A stretch of DNA of 64,000 bases from Flavobacterium solisilvae (GCF_012911605.1 NZ_JAAMPT010000199.1:1-64000), one strand, 5' to 3'; counted from the first letter of the stretch, positions 33,546 through 43,631 are shown. Numbers and translations are program-made. The notes: generated by a model not told the origin, from the sequence alone.

Positions 33546-34827
33546 AAATATATTCTAAAGTTCTTTCTAAAGCCATGCCGCGTGAACCTTTTATTAATAT
33601 AGTGTTGTTTCGCCAGTTTTTATTTTCAAGTGCGTTTGAAAACTGTTCAAAATTTTCATAGAAATGGAAGTTTGAGTTTTCGATTTTATTTTTGAAAAAA
33701 TCTTTACCAACAAAATAGCATTCCAACGAATTGTTTTCGGATATAAAATCAACTATATATTTATGTTCAGCAAGACTTTCTTCTCCCAATTCATACATAT
33801 CGCCTAGAATGGCAACTTTATTTTTGTTTTCTAATTGTATAAAATTTTCTAAAGCTACTTTCATGCTGCTTGGATTTGCATTATAAGCATCCAAAATGAT
33901 TTCGTTAGAGTTTTTAGTTATCAACTGTGAACGATTGTTTTCGGGAATGTAGCTTTCAATTGCTTCTTTTATCTCTGAAGCTGAAATGCCAAAATGATTT
34001 CCAATGGTTATCGCTGCATTAATGTTGTTCGCATTGTATAAACCAATTAAATGTGACTTGATTTCGGTATTTAAGGTTTTAATTTTGACAAAAGGATTTG
34101 CACTAACTTCATTGATGAATACATTTGCAGAAATATCTTTTTGACTAAAGGTTATTCTGTTGAAATCAGTTGTTTTGTCATTTTGAATAGCATCATCTAC
34201 GTTTACAAAAACCGTTTTATTATGCGTTTTCAAATGAGAGTACATTTCACTTTTGCCTTTGATAACTCCTTCAACGCCACCAAAACCTTCCAGATGTGCT
34301 TTTCCAAAATTGGTAATATAGCCATAATCAGGTTTGGCAATTTCGCATAGAAATTCGATTTCTTTTTGATGATTGGCACCCATTTCTACAATCCCGATTT
34401 CAGTTTCTTTGGAAAATGAAAGTAATGTCAGAGGAACGCCAATGTGATTATTAAGATTTCCTTTGGTAGCTTTGGTATTAAATTTTTTTGCCAATACAAT
34501 GTAAATTAATTCTTTGGTCGTAGTCTTTCCATTACTTCCGGTTAAAGCTACAATTGGAATTTTTAGAAATTCTCGGTGATAGGTTGCTAGTTGTTGTAAA
34601 GCAGTTAAGCTATTTTCTACAAGAATTGTTTTGTCGCTAACAGCATAGGTTGGATTATCAATGATTACATATTTTGCTCCTTTTACCAAAGCTTCTTCGG
34701 CAAAGGTATTGGCATCAAAGTTTTCTCCTTTTAAAGCAACAAACATGCTGTTGTTCTCAATTTTACGAGTATCGGTTGAGATGGAGTTGCATTCTAAAAA
34801 CAAGCGGTGAATTTCGGCTATAGTCAT
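33544..34827 (-). CDS. murF: UDP-N-acetylmuramoyl-tripeptide--D-alanyl-D-alanine ligase
   Basis: 427 residues. Cytoplasmic Mur ligase that adds D-Ala-D-Ala to the peptidoglycan precursor. The P-loop TGSNGKTTTKELI lies near residue 95, followed by GNLNNHIGVPLTLL, EMGANHQKEIEFL and ITNFGKAHLEGFG, and the C-terminal domain has DAYNANPSSM and LGDMYELGEES, all MurF signatures. The N-terminal domain opens with STDTRKIENNSMFVALKGEN. It follows gldJ on the same strand but a terminator between them suggests separate transcripts. Confidence 0.95.
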   Translation of the reverse strand: MTIAEIHRLFLECNSISTDTRKIENNSMFVALKGENFDANTFAEEALVKGAKYVIIDNPTYAVSDKTILVENSLTALQQLATYHREFLKIPIVALTGSNGKTTTKELIYIVLAKKFNTKATKGNLNNHIGVPLTLLSFSKETEIGIVEMGANHQKEIEFLCEIAKPDYGYITNFGKAHLEGFGGVEGVIKGKSEMYSHLKTHNKTVFVNVDDAIQNDKTTDFNRITFSQKDISANVFINEVSANPFVKIKTLNTEIKSHLIGLYNANNINAAITIGNHFGISASEIKEAIESYIPENNRSQLITKNSNEIILDAYNANPSSMKVALENFIQLENKNKVAILGDMYELGEESLAEHKYIVDFISENNSLECYFVGKDFFKNKIENSNFHFYENFEQFSNALENKNWRNNTILIKGSRGMALERTLEYI

Positions 34828-34850
34828 TTTATATAAATGATAAAAACAAT

Positions 34851-34874
34851 AAAAGCCCTAAAATTAGGGCTTTT
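34851..34874 (-). terminator. Terminator of gldJ
   Basis: Perfect 10-bp stem AAAAGCCCTA / TAGGGCTTTT with an AAAT loop, 20 bases after the gldJ stop and before murF. Confidence 0.85.
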
Positions 34875-34893
34875 ATATAGTGTGAAACAAATA

Positions 34894-36633
34894 TTATCTT
34901 TTATTTCTAGCTGATTTTTTCTTATCAGCTTTTGGACCAACTCTTGACATTGCACATCTAAAACCAATGTAATCAGTAGCAATATCTTGAGGGAAATATC
35001 TTCTTTGAGCTGGGTCTAACCAATACGCTCTATCTCTCCAAGAACCACCTTTGTAAACTCTTACATCATCATTTACAAGCGTTGTTCTTTTGTTAGACTT
35101 GTCATATTTTCTAACCATTGAACCTAAACTATCCACAGAAACATTGTGTTTTGGAGAGTCGTACATTCTTTGGTTGTCGTTTAATTTTCCTTTTTCGTCT
35201 CCTTCTTCAGAACTTCCAAATTTGAAATAACGGCTTGATTGTTTGTCACCATCTCTGTAATTTCTGTTGTCAGATTTGTCAAAGTTTTGTCTTAAATATG
35301 TTTCGTTTTCGTCAACTGGCACTTGAGCAATTTCTCCAGGGAAGTTCCTTGCGATAATCTTACCGTTTGATAAAGTGTCAAATTTTTGATTTTCAGCAGT
35401 AACAAGTTCTACTTTTCCGTCTTCACCAATTTTGTTTTTCATGTAAACGTTTCCTCTGTAATAGTTGAAATCGTTTGCTTCATCATCAACAATTGGTCTA
35501 TAAACGTCAGCAACCCATTCAGCTACGTTTCCTGCCATATCATACAAACCGAAATCGTTTGGCGGATATGATTTTACTTTATTAGTGATGTCAGCACCAT
35601 CGTCAGACCAACCTGCAATACCACCGTAGTCACCTTTTCCTTGTTTGAAGTTAGCCAATTGATCACCTCTAACTTGTCTTTTTCCAGAACGCGTGTAGCT
35701 TCCAGACCAAGGGTATTTCTTTTGTCCTTTGTAGATATTGTATTCTCTTTGACCTACATCAGCAGCAGCAGCATATTCCCATTCAGCTTCAGTTGGAAGT
35801 CTATAATCAGGTAAAATTAAACCTGAGCTTCTTGTTGCATATACGTTTTTAGGATCATTTCCACCAGTTGGTTGTGCATTTGCTGCACCATCAGTTGAAC
35901 CAGAAGATTTTTTAGCCGCGCCTCTACCTTTACCTCTTTGTAATACAATTTCAGAGTCACCACCAACAGCTTGATTAGGAACTGCTAAATAAGTTTGTGT
36001 ACTAAATACTTTTCCAGCTTCAGTGTTGGTTACTTTAGCGTCTTTTTTCAAATATCTTTGTTCTTCAAGAATTTTTTCGTTTACACGATCGGTTCTCCAT
36101 CTTGAAAATTCAGTTGCTTGTATCCAGTTAACACCAACTACAGGATATTCTCCATAAGCAGGATGTCTTAAATAGTTTTCGGTCATCGTTTCGTTATATC
36201 CTAAACGATTTCTCCATACTAGTGTATCTGGTGATGCACCTTCATAGATGTTTTTGTAGTTTTCTTGATCTGGTGGATAAACTCTTTTTAACCAATCAAG
36301 ATATTCCATATACATCATGTTGGTAACCTCAGTTTCATCCATGTAAAAAGATTGAACGTGCTGTTGATTTGGAGTGTTGTTCCAATCGTGCATTACGTCA
36401 TCTTGTACTTTACCCATGGTAAAAGTTCCACCTTCTACTAAAACAAGTCCTGGACCAGTTGCTTGTTTTTTAAATTTTGAGGCATACTGAAAACCACCTT
36501 TTTTGTCGTTGATTTTCCATCCAGTAGCTTTTGAACCACCTTTTGAATCAGATTTTTTGCTACAAGATGCAATACTGATTGTTAATGCTAACAATAGTAG
36601 TAGTCTAGTATTCATAACTTTATTTACTTTCAT
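34894..36633 (-). CDS. gldJ: Gliding motility lipoprotein GldJ
   Basis: 579 residues. A lipoprotein signal (LLLLLALTISIASC, lipidated Cys near 24) leads to a formylglycine-generating-enzyme-like (FGE-sulfatase/SUMF1) fold: VEGGTFTMGKVQ, MDETEVTNMMYMEYL, PVVGVNWIQATEFSRW, YRLPTEAEWEYAA, VAEWVADVY and GGSWRDRAYWLDPAQRR...IGFRCAM. In Flavobacterium GldJ is an essential part of the gliding and type IX secretion machinery. The start at 36633 is followed by a second Met at 36615 that would also keep the signal peptide. It is divergent from porU, as in other Flavobacterium genomes. Confidence 0.93.
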   Translation of the reverse strand: MKVNKVMNTRLLLLLALTISIASCSKKSDSKGGSKATGWKINDKKGGFQYASKFKKQATGPGLVLVEGGTFTMGKVQDDVMHDWNNTPNQQHVQSFYMDETEVTNMMYMEYLDWLKRVYPPDQENYKNIYEGASPDTLVWRNRLGYNETMTENYLRHPAYGEYPVVGVNWIQATEFSRWRTDRVNEKILEEQRYLKKDAKVTNTEAGKVFSTQTYLAVPNQAVGGDSEIVLQRGKGRGAAKKSSGSTDGAANAQPTGGNDPKNVYATRSSGLILPDYRLPTEAEWEYAAAADVGQREYNIYKGQKKYPWSGSYTRSGKRQVRGDQLANFKQGKGDYGGIAGWSDDGADITNKVKSYPPNDFGLYDMAGNVAEWVADVYRPIVDDEANDFNYYRGNVYMKNKIGEDGKVELVTAENQKFDTLSNGKIIARNFPGEIAQVPVDENETYLRQNFDKSDNRNYRDGDKQSSRYFKFGSSEEGDEKGKLNDNQRMYDSPKHNVSVDSLGSMVRKYDKSNKRTTLVNDDVRVYKGGSWRDRAYWLDPAQRRYFPQDIATDYIGFRCAMSRVGPKADKKKSARNKR

Positions 36634-36828
36634 ACTTTTAGTAGGTAACTATTTCGTGGCGCAATTTAAGAATTAACCTTTAATTTGCAACATCTTTTTT
36701 AAATTAATACTAAATTCGCTCTTAAAAATTGTGAGCTTGTTATATAAACGCAAAAATATATTTTTTATTGTGTTATCCTAAAAAAAATTACACAATATTT
36801 TTAGTATAATTACGTTCTACTTATTGTT

Positions 36829-39800
36829 ATGAAAAAGAATATACTGTTTTTACTGTTTGTTTTGGTGTGCTTTGTTGGGTTTGCTCAAGAACAAAGCACT
36901 GTTTCTGTGGTTTGGAAGCCAAAATCAAGCTATGCTATTGGCGATAATTCCTATTTGTTGCCTCAGTTTAATGTTGAAAATTTTCAATTTAATGCTGTTG
37001 AAAATAGCATTGTTTTTTCTAAAACCATTCCAGCAACATCACTTTATGATGAAAAAAACGCATTAGAAATCTCAAATGTTGTCTATGAATCTATTTCCGA
37101 AAGCGAACTTGGAGATATAGTTAAGAAGAATTTACCTTCGACTTTGCAATATTGGACTCAAACGTATCGCGCCAGAGATAAATTCTATCTTCAATTTTTT
37201 GTTTCTCCTATTATAAGTGAAAACGGAGTTTATAAAAAAATCGTTTCTTTTTCCTATCGTGTTAATCAATCGGCTAAGCGAAGTAATTTTTCTACTCAAT
37301 CTAATTTGAATATAGAAAATTCAGTTTTAGCAACAGGAGATTGGTATCGTTTTTACGTAAAAAAATCGGGAGTTTATCGATTGTCAAAGACTTTTTTACA
37401 AGGTTTAGGCTTGAATACGAATGTTGATCCGAGACGAATTAAAATATATGGAAACGGTGGACGAATGGTTCCGTTGCGAAATTCTGAATATTATCCTAAT
37501 GATTTGACCGAAAACGCAATACAGTTTGTAGGTGAAAATGACGGTGTTTTTGATAATCAGGATTACATTCTTTTTTATGCAGAAGGCGTTGATAATTGGA
37601 GCCAAGAAAATTTCACTAATCTGAATTTATATGAAGAGAAGTCTTATTATTATGTAACCGTTAGCGGTGATTTAGGAAAAAGAATTCCCGAAATGTCGCA
37701 ACCAACAGCAAATCCAACGACAACCATTACCACTTTTGATGATTATCAGTTTCACGAAGTAGATAATACTAATGTTCTGGAATTGGGTAGGATTTGGTTT
37801 GGCGAATCGTTTTCGATTACTGATGAACGAACGTTTGATTTTACGTTTCCTAATCTAGTTACGACAGTTCCGGTTGATTTTAATATGCATTTTGTCACTG
37901 AATCTTCGGTGGCAACTGTTTTTTCAGCGGAAGCTAATGGTCAAATTATAGGAAGTCAGTCTTTTTCAGCGGTAAATCCGGATAGTAGTGTTAAAGCTAT
38001 TAATGCGAGTATCAAAAATGCAATTCCGCTAAGTTCTGATAATATTGCGGTTAAAATAAAATATGACAATAATGGTGTTCCTAGTTCAAAAGCCTATTTA
38101 AATTTTATCCGAGTGAAAGCCAAACGAAATTTAACGGGTTATAACAAACAGTTCCGTTTTCAAGCAGCCGAAGCTGGAACCAATATTGGTGTTGGCGAAT
38201 ATCAAATTTCAAATGCTTCGTCCATCAATCAGGTTTGGGATATTACCGATATATATAATGTACAAAAAATTGAAAATACTTCGGGTAGTGGATTTGCTTT
38301 TAGAACCAATCTTGGAGAAATAAAAAAATATATTGCTGTTGATGGCAACGATTATTATTCGCCATTAAAAGATTCTAAGTCAAAAGTAGAAAACCAAAAC
38401 CTAAAAGGAACTGTTTTTAAAAACAGTCAAGGTCAGTTTCAAGATGTCGATTACCTTATTATTACGCCAAAAAATTTAGCTACTCAAGCCGAAAAATTGG
38501 CTAATTTTCATCGAAACTATTCTCAGATGAATGTAAAAGTTATTCATTTGGAAAACATTTATCAAGAATTCTCATCAGGTAAGCAAGATATAGGTGCGAT
38601 TAGAAATTTTGTTAAATATGTTTATTTCAACGCGTCATCGTCAGATAAAAGAGTGAAATATGTAAATCTTTTTGGTGATGCTTCGTTTGATTTTAAAAAC
38701 AGAATTCAGCAAAATACCAATATTGTTCCCATTTATCAATCAGCAAATAGTTTTACAGATAGTGAACAATCGTTTGCTTCTGATGATTTTTTTGGGCTAA
38801 TGGATGATGATGAAGGTCGAATAGATTATTATACTGAAAACGGAAGTTGGACCAGTTCAATAAAAGGATTGGATATTGCTGTGGGAAGAATGATTGCTGG
38901 TTCAACTCAACAGGCAGATGAATTGGTTAATAAAGTTATAGAATACCACGACATTAAATCCTATGGGAATTGGCGTAACAATTATGTTTCAATTTCGGAT
39001 GATTCTGATAAAATTTCGGATGCATCATTGCAATTCAGACAGAATAACCTATCCGATATTATTGTAGCTCAAAAACCATTTATAAACGTCAAAAAGATTT
39101 TGATGGATTCCTATGTTCAAGAAGCATCAGCAGGAGGAAAACGATATCCAAAAGCAAGAGAAGAACTTTTTGCTGCTTTCGAAAAAGGTGCTTTGGTCTT
39201 CAATTATCTTGGACATGGTGGTGAAGATGGACTTTCGGGCGAGCGAATTTGGGAGAAATCCGATGGTCAAAATTTGAATAATCGATACAAGTATCCATTG
39301 TTTATAACCATTACGTGTTCTTTTTCTAGATTTGATAATCCAACTAGACCAACCGCTGGAGAATATACTTATTGGAATCCAAAAGGTGGCGCAATTTCTA
39401 TGATTACAACAGTACGTTCTATTGGTCAAGGTCCAGCAGAAGTTTTTAATGATAAATTAGCGGAGTATATTTTTTCATATAATGCTAATAATGAAAATTC
39501 GATTGCTGAAAATTTGCGTTTGGCAAAAAATTTCAGTCCAGGTTCGGCAACCAACGTCGTTTTTTATCTTGGCGATCCAGCGTTAAAACTTGCTATGGCT
39601 AGTCCAAAGGTTGTTTTAACCAAAGTAAACGATATTGCTATAACTGATGCTATTCCTGATTTTCAATCGTTGGCTTATGTAAAAATAAGTGGCGAAGTTC
39701 AAGCAGATAATGGTAGTTTGTTAACAGCCTATAACGGAGAATTGGCTATTAATATTTTTGACAAAGAAATCACTAGAGCAACACTTAATAATGATAATTT

Positions 39801-40686
39801 TAGTCCGCCAATCAATTTTAGAGTACTTGGCGAAACTATTTTTAGAGGAAATGCTTCTGTTGTTAATGGTAAATTTGAGATTAATTTTGTGGTTCCAAGA
39901 GATATTAGAATTCCAGTTGGAAATGGAAAAATTAGTTTTTATGCTAAAAGAAATCAAATTCATTTAGATAAAACAGGTTACAATACCGATATCAAAATTG
40001 GTGGAATAAATACCAATGCAGTTGCGGATAATACTGGTCCAAGAGTTAAATTATATATGAACGATGAAACGTTTGTCAATGGCGGAATTACAAATTCGTC
40101 TCCTTTTTTATTAGCCTTGTTAGAAGATGAAAATGGAATCAACACAGCAAGCGGAATTGGTCATGATATTGTTGGGATTTTGGATGGCGATGAAACCAAT
40201 CCTTATATAATGAATGATTATTATGAAACCGAATTAGATGATCATACTAAAGGTAGAGTGTATTTTCCTTATCGAAATCTTGCACCAGGATTGCATACCA
40301 TAACTTTCAAAGCTTGGGATGTTTACAATAATCCTATTACTGCCGAAATTCAGTTTGTCGTAGTTGGCGATGAAACGATTACCTTAAAAAACGTACTTAA
40401 TTATCCTAATCCATTCGTTAGCTATACCGAGTTTTGGTTTTCACACAATCGACCATTTGAGCCGTTAGAAGTTCAAGTTCAAGTGATGACTATAACGGGG
40501 AAAATTGTTTGGACAAAAAATCAAACGGTTATTAATGAAGGCTTCTTGTCTCGCGATATTATTTGGGACGGAAAAGATGATTTTGGCGATAGAATAGGGA
40601 AAGGAGTTTATGTTTACAAACTGACTGTAAAGTCCACTTTATCAAATAAACGTGCAGAAAAAATCGAAAAACTTGTAATCCTATAG
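36829..40686 (+). CDS. porU: Type IX secretion sortase PorU
   Basis: 1,285 residues. Surface Cys peptidase of the gingipain (C25) family that removes the sorting domain of type IX cargo and links cargo to lipopolysaccharide. A signal peptide comes first (KKNILFLLFVLVCFVGFAQ). The catalytic region has FNYLGHGGEDGLSGERIW with H796 and FITITCSFSRFDNPTRPT with C830. The C-terminus has NYPNPFVSYTEFWFSHN and a final GKGVYVYKLTV strand, similar to a type A sorting domain, as in known PorU. It is the head of a porU-porV pair, divergent from gldJ. Confidence 0.94.
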   Translation: MKKNILFLLFVLVCFVGFAQEQSTVSVVWKPKSSYAIGDNSYLLPQFNVENFQFNAVENSIVFSKTIPATSLYDEKNALEISNVVYESISESELGDIVKKNLPSTLQYWTQTYRARDKFYLQFFVSPIISENGVYKKIVSFSYRVNQSAKRSNFSTQSNLNIENSVLATGDWYRFYVKKSGVYRLSKTFLQGLGLNTNVDPRRIKIYGNGGRMVPLRNSEYYPNDLTENAIQFVGENDGVFDNQDYILFYAEGVDNWSQENFTNLNLYEEKSYYYVTVSGDLGKRIPEMSQPTANPTTTITTFDDYQFHEVDNTNVLELGRIWFGESFSITDERTFDFTFPNLVTTVPVDFNMHFVTESSVATVFSAEANGQIIGSQSFSAVNPDSSVKAINASIKNAIPLSSDNIAVKIKYDNNGVPSSKAYLNFIRVKAKRNLTGYNKQFRFQAAEAGTNIGVGEYQISNASSINQVWDITDIYNVQKIENTSGSGFAFRTNLGEIKKYIAVDGNDYYSPLKDSKSKVENQNLKGTVFKNSQGQFQDVDYLIITPKNLATQAEKLANFHRNYSQMNVKVIHLENIYQEFSSGKQDIGAIRNFVKYVYFNASSSDKRVKYVNLFGDASFDFKNRIQQNTNIVPIYQSANSFTDSEQSFASDDFFGLMDDDEGRIDYYTENGSWTSSIKGLDIAVGRMIAGSTQQADELVNKVIEYHDIKSYGNWRNNYVSISDDSDKISDASLQFRQNNLSDIIVAQKPFINVKKILMDSYVQEASAGGKRYPKAREELFAAFEKGALVFNYLGHGGEDGLSGERIWEKSDGQNLNNRYKYPLFITITCSFSRFDNPTRPTAGEYTYWNPKGGAISMITTVRSIGQGPAEVFNDKLAEYIFSYNANNENSIAENLRLAKNFSPGSATNVVFYLGDPALKLAMASPKVVLTKVNDIAITDAIPDFQSLAYVKISGEVQADNGSLLTAYNGELAINIFDKEITRATLNNDNFSPPINFRVLGETIFRGNASVVNGKFEINFVVPRDIRIPVGNGKISFYAKRNQIHLDKTGYNTDIKIGGINTNAVADNTGPRVKLYMNDETFVNGGITNSSPFLLALLEDENGINTASGIGHDIVGILDGDETNPYIMNDYYETELDDHTKGRVYFPYRNLAPGLHTITFKAWDVYNNPITAEIQFVVVGDETITLKNVLNYPNPFVSYTEFWFSHNRPFEPLEVQVQVMTITGKIVWTKNQTVINEGFLSRDIIWDGKDDFGDRIGKGVYVYKLTVKSTLSNKRAEKIEKLVIL

Positions 40687-40702
40687 GAAAATAGTATATT
40701 TG
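40673..40702 (+). promoter_or_regulatory. Promoter for porV inside the end of porU
   Basis: TTG at 40673-40675, exactly 19 bases, then TATATTTG at 40695-40702, which matches the consensus. It overlaps the last four codons of porU and lies 16 bases before the porV start, so porV may be expressed apart from porU. Confidence 0.65.
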
Positions 40703-40717
40703 TTAACTTTTTATAAA

Positions 40718-41923
40718 ATGAAAATGAAAAAAATTGCAGTATTATTATTACTTACCACAATACAAATAGTTAATGCCCAAAACGCCGATGCCAGTCGAGT
40801 AATTACCACTGGAGTTCCGTTTCTTCTTATTGCTGCCGATGCTCGTGCTGCTGGTATGGCAGATCAAGGTGTGGCAACATCAGCCGATACGTATTCACAA
40901 CAATGGAATCCTGCAAAATATGCTTTTGCAATAGACAAACAAGGTTTTTCAGTGAGTTATACGCCTTATTTGACTGAGCTTGTAAACGATATATCGCTAG
41001 GGCAAGTTACCTATTACAACCGTATTAATGAAAGAAGTGCCTTTGCAGGAAGTTTGCGTTATTTTGGAATGGGAGAAATCGAGTTAAGACAAAATGCAGA
41101 AGACGAAGCCCAAATTGTTAAACCATTTGAATTAGCGTTAGATGGTTCGTATGCGTTGAAGTTAAGTGAGCGTTTCTCTATGTCGGTTGCTGGTCGTTAT
41201 ATCCGTTCGCAGTTAAGAATTCCAGTAGGCGAAGGTTCGAGTGATGCTAAACCAGCAAGTACATTTGCATTTGATTTAGCAGGTTTTTATCAATCAGAAG
41301 AAGATGCTTATGGCGATTTCAACGGAAGATGGCGTGCTGGATTTAATTTTCAAAATTTAGGACCAAAAATCAATTATGATGCAGGTGCATCTGATGATAA
41401 TAGTGCTAACTTCTTGCCAGCCAACATGAGACTTGGCGGAGGTTTTGATTTTATTTTTGATGATTACAATAAAGTATCGTTAAATCTTGAAGTGACAAAA
41501 CTGTTAGTTCCAACACCTCAAAATGCTGATATTAATGGTGATGGAGTTATTTCAGGTCAGGATGAATTGGATTTAAGAGAACAAAATAACTTAGAATATA
41601 ACAAAGTAAACTGGGTTTCGGGTATTTTTAAATCGTTTGGTGATGCGCCAGGTGGATTTAGCGAAGAGTTAAAAGAGTTGACTTATTCAGCTGGAGCAGA
41701 ATATTTGTACCAAGACTCATTTGCTATGCGATTGGGTTATTTTCATGAAAGTCCATTAAAAGGAGCAAGACAATTTTTCTCACTTGGAGCAGGATTTAAG
41801 TATAACACAGTTAAAATAGATGTTTCTTATTTATTCTCTGCGTCAAAAGTGAAAAATCCGTTAGAAAACACACTTCGTTTCTCATTGACGTTTAACTTTG
41901 GTGATCAATACGAAGAATATTAA
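40718..41923 (+). CDS. porV: Type IX secretion outer-membrane protein PorV
   Basis: 401 residues. A beta-barrel of the FadL-like PorV/LptO family that carries secreted cargo from the translocon to PorU. A signal peptide (KMKKIAVLLLLTTIQIVNAQ) is followed by TGVPFLLIAADARAAGMADQG and ATSADTYSQQWNPAKYAF, the recognised PorV opening. I chose the ATG at 40718; the next ATG at 40724 is equally possible. The ORF can be extended to 40700 but this lies in the promoter. An EF-hand-like DINGDGVISGQDE (about residue 276) may bind Ca2+. Confidence 0.93.
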   Translation: MKMKKIAVLLLLTTIQIVNAQNADASRVITTGVPFLLIAADARAAGMADQGVATSADTYSQQWNPAKYAFAIDKQGFSVSYTPYLTELVNDISLGQVTYYNRINERSAFAGSLRYFGMGEIELRQNAEDEAQIVKPFELALDGSYALKLSERFSMSVAGRYIRSQLRIPVGEGSSDAKPASTFAFDLAGFYQSEEDAYGDFNGRWRAGFNFQNLGPKINYDAGASDDNSANFLPANMRLGGGFDFIFDDYNKVSLNLEVTKLLVPTPQNADINGDGVISGQDELDLREQNNLEYNKVNWVSGIFKSFGDAPGGFSEELKELTYSAGAEYLYQDSFAMRLGYFHESPLKGARQFFSLGAGFKYNTVKIDVSYLFSASKVKNPLENTLRFSLTFNFGDQYEEY

Positions 41924-41946
41924 TAAAAAATAAAGTAAAATAATTA

Positions 41947-41980
41947 TCCAAATTTCTCTTTTGAAATTTGGATTTTTTTT
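41947..41980 (+). terminator. Terminator of porU-porV
   Basis: Perfect 10-bp stem TCCAAATTTC / GAAATTTGGA, 6-base loop and eight T residues. Confidence 0.9.
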
Positions 41981-41992
41981 CCCCTATATATA

Positions 41993-42475
41993 ATGAAAGA
42001 AATCAGTATCAATACCTCGTTTACAGTGTATCAATCTGTTGCAGAACTTCCTCAAGACGTACAATCTTTAATGGAACAAGCAATAGAAATTAGAAAAAAA
42101 GCCTATGCGCCATATTCTAAATTTAGAGTTGGAGCAGCGCTTTTGCTTGATAATGGAAAAGTAGTTTTAGGTTCTAATCAAGAAAATGCGGCTTATCCGT
42201 CAGGACTTTGTGCAGAACGTGTAGCTATTTTTCAGTCGGGTGCAATTTATCCTGAAGCAAAAATTGTAAAAATGGCAGTTTCGGCAGCATCAGATACCAA
42301 TAAAACGACTACGCCAATTCCACCATGTGGAGCATGTCGCCAATCTATTTCGGAATATGAGTTTAAACAAGAATATCCAATAGAAATTTATTTTATGGGA
42401 GAAAGTGGTGAAGTTTATTTATCGAAATCGATTTCGAATTTGTTACCACTTACTTTTGATAAAAACTTCTTGTAA
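41993..42475 (+). CDS. cdd: Cytidine deaminase
   Basis: 160 residues. Zn-dependent deamination of cytidine and deoxycytidine in pyrimidine salvage. The family motifs are present: APYSKFRVGAALLLDNG, then NAAYPSGLCAERVAIF with the zinc Cys and catalytic Glu, and PIPPCGACRQSISEY with the two remaining zinc Cys. The place between porV and pdhA is the same as in other Flavobacterium genomes. It begins about 20 bases after the porV terminator, so it must have its own promoter, which I could not identify. Confidence 0.95.
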   Translation: MKEISINTSFTVYQSVAELPQDVQSLMEQAIEIRKKAYAPYSKFRVGAALLLDNGKVVLGSNQENAAYPSGLCAERVAIFQSGAIYPEAKIVKMAVSAASDTNKTTTPIPPCGACRQSISEYEFKQEYPIEIYFMGESGEVYLSKSISNLLPLTFDKNFL

Positions 42476-42513
42476 AAAGGTAAAAATTACAGTTTTAAAT
42501 TTTACTTCTTACT

Positions 42514-42538
42514 CGGAATGTTTTACTTTTGCATTCCG
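42514..42538 (+). promoter_or_regulatory. Promoter with inverted repeat before pdhA
   Basis: TACTTTTG (42524-42531) is a good -7 box and lies in the loop of a perfect inverted repeat CGGAATG (42514-42520) / CATTCCG (42532-42538). There is no -33 TTG at the right distance. A repressor or activator could act here. The start codon is about 95 bases downstream. Confidence 0.5.
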
Positions 42539-42627
42539 ACGTTTTCGGGACGCAAATTTGAGTGAGGAAACTATTTGCTTTTTATTACTAGTAAGAACAT
42601 TAAAAATGCGCTTTAGCGAATAATCAG

Positions 42628-43629
42628 ATGAGAGAAATTACAAAAGATGTTTATTTAAAATGGTATGAAGACATGCTATTTTGGAGAAAGTTTGAAGACA
42701 AACTTGCAGCACTTTATATTCAACAAAAAGTTAGAGGATTTCTACACTTATACAATGGGCAAGAAGCTGTTTTAGCGGGTGCTTTACATGTTATGAATCT
42801 AGGCGGAAAAGATAAAATGATTACTGCCTATCGTAACCACGTTCAGCCAATTGGAATGGGTGTTGACCCAAGAAAAGTAATGGCAGAACTTCTAGGAAAA
42901 GTAACGGGAACATCTAAAGGAATGGGTGGATCGATGCACATTTTTTCAAAAGAACACGGATTTTATGGTGGTCATGGTATCGTTGGAGCGCAAATTCCAG
43001 TTGGTGCAGGAATGGCTTTTGCCGATAAATATTTTGAAACTGGCGGAGTAACCTTGACCTATTTTGGTGATGGTGCAGCACGTCAAGGTTCACTTCACGA
43101 AGCGTTCAACATGGCAATGTTGTGGAAACTTCCAGTAGTATTTATTTGTGAAAACAATGGATATGCAATGGGAACTTCGGTAGAAAGAACAGCGAATCAT
43201 ACAGATATTTGGAAACTTGGTTTAGGGTACGAAATGCCTTGTGGACCAGTGGATGGAATGAATCCAGTAAAAGTTGCTGAAGCAATGCACGAAGCCATGG
43301 AAAGAGCTCGTCGTGGCGAAGGACCAACATTCTTAGAAATGAAAACGTACCGTTACAGAGGTCATTCTATGTCGGATGCGCAATTGTATCGTTCAAAAGA
43401 AGAAGTTGATGAGTATAGAAAAATAGATCCAATTACTCAAGTGTTGGATGTTATCAAAGAAAAAAACTACGCTACTGATGCAGAGATTGAAGCGATTGAC
43501 AAAAGAGTGAAAGATTTAGTAGAAGAATGCGCCACATTTGCCGAAGAATCTCCTTTCCCAGAAGCTCAACAATTGTATGATGTGGTTTACGAACAAGAAA
43601 ATTATCCTTTCATTCCTCATAGATTATAA
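42628..43629 (+). CDS. pdhA: Pyruvate dehydrogenase E1 component, alpha subunit
   Basis: 333 residues. Thiamine-diphosphate-dependent subunit that decarboxylates pyruvate, feeding acetyl-CoA synthesis. Motifs: VRGFLHLYNGQEAVLAGA, RNHVQPIGMGV, GGSMHIFSKEHGFYGGHGIVGAQ and the thiamine-binding GDGAARQGSLHEAFNMA...CENNGYAMGTS; the regulatory-type loop YRYRGHSMSDA follows. The E1 beta gene is not in this window, so it must lie elsewhere, which is usual in Flavobacterium. pdhC begins two bases after the stop. Confidence 0.94.
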   Translation: MREITKDVYLKWYEDMLFWRKFEDKLAALYIQQKVRGFLHLYNGQEAVLAGALHVMNLGGKDKMITAYRNHVQPIGMGVDPRKVMAELLGKVTGTSKGMGGSMHIFSKEHGFYGGHGIVGAQIPVGAGMAFADKYFETGGVTLTYFGDGAARQGSLHEAFNMAMLWKLPVVFICENNGYAMGTSVERTANHTDIWKLGLGYEMPCGPVDGMNPVKVAEAMHEAMERARRGEGPTFLEMKTYRYRGHSMSDAQLYRSKEEVDEYRKIDPITQVLDVIKEKNYATDAEIEAIDKRVKDLVEECATFAEESPFPEAQQLYDVVYEQENYPFIPHRL

Positions 43630-43631
43630 TT

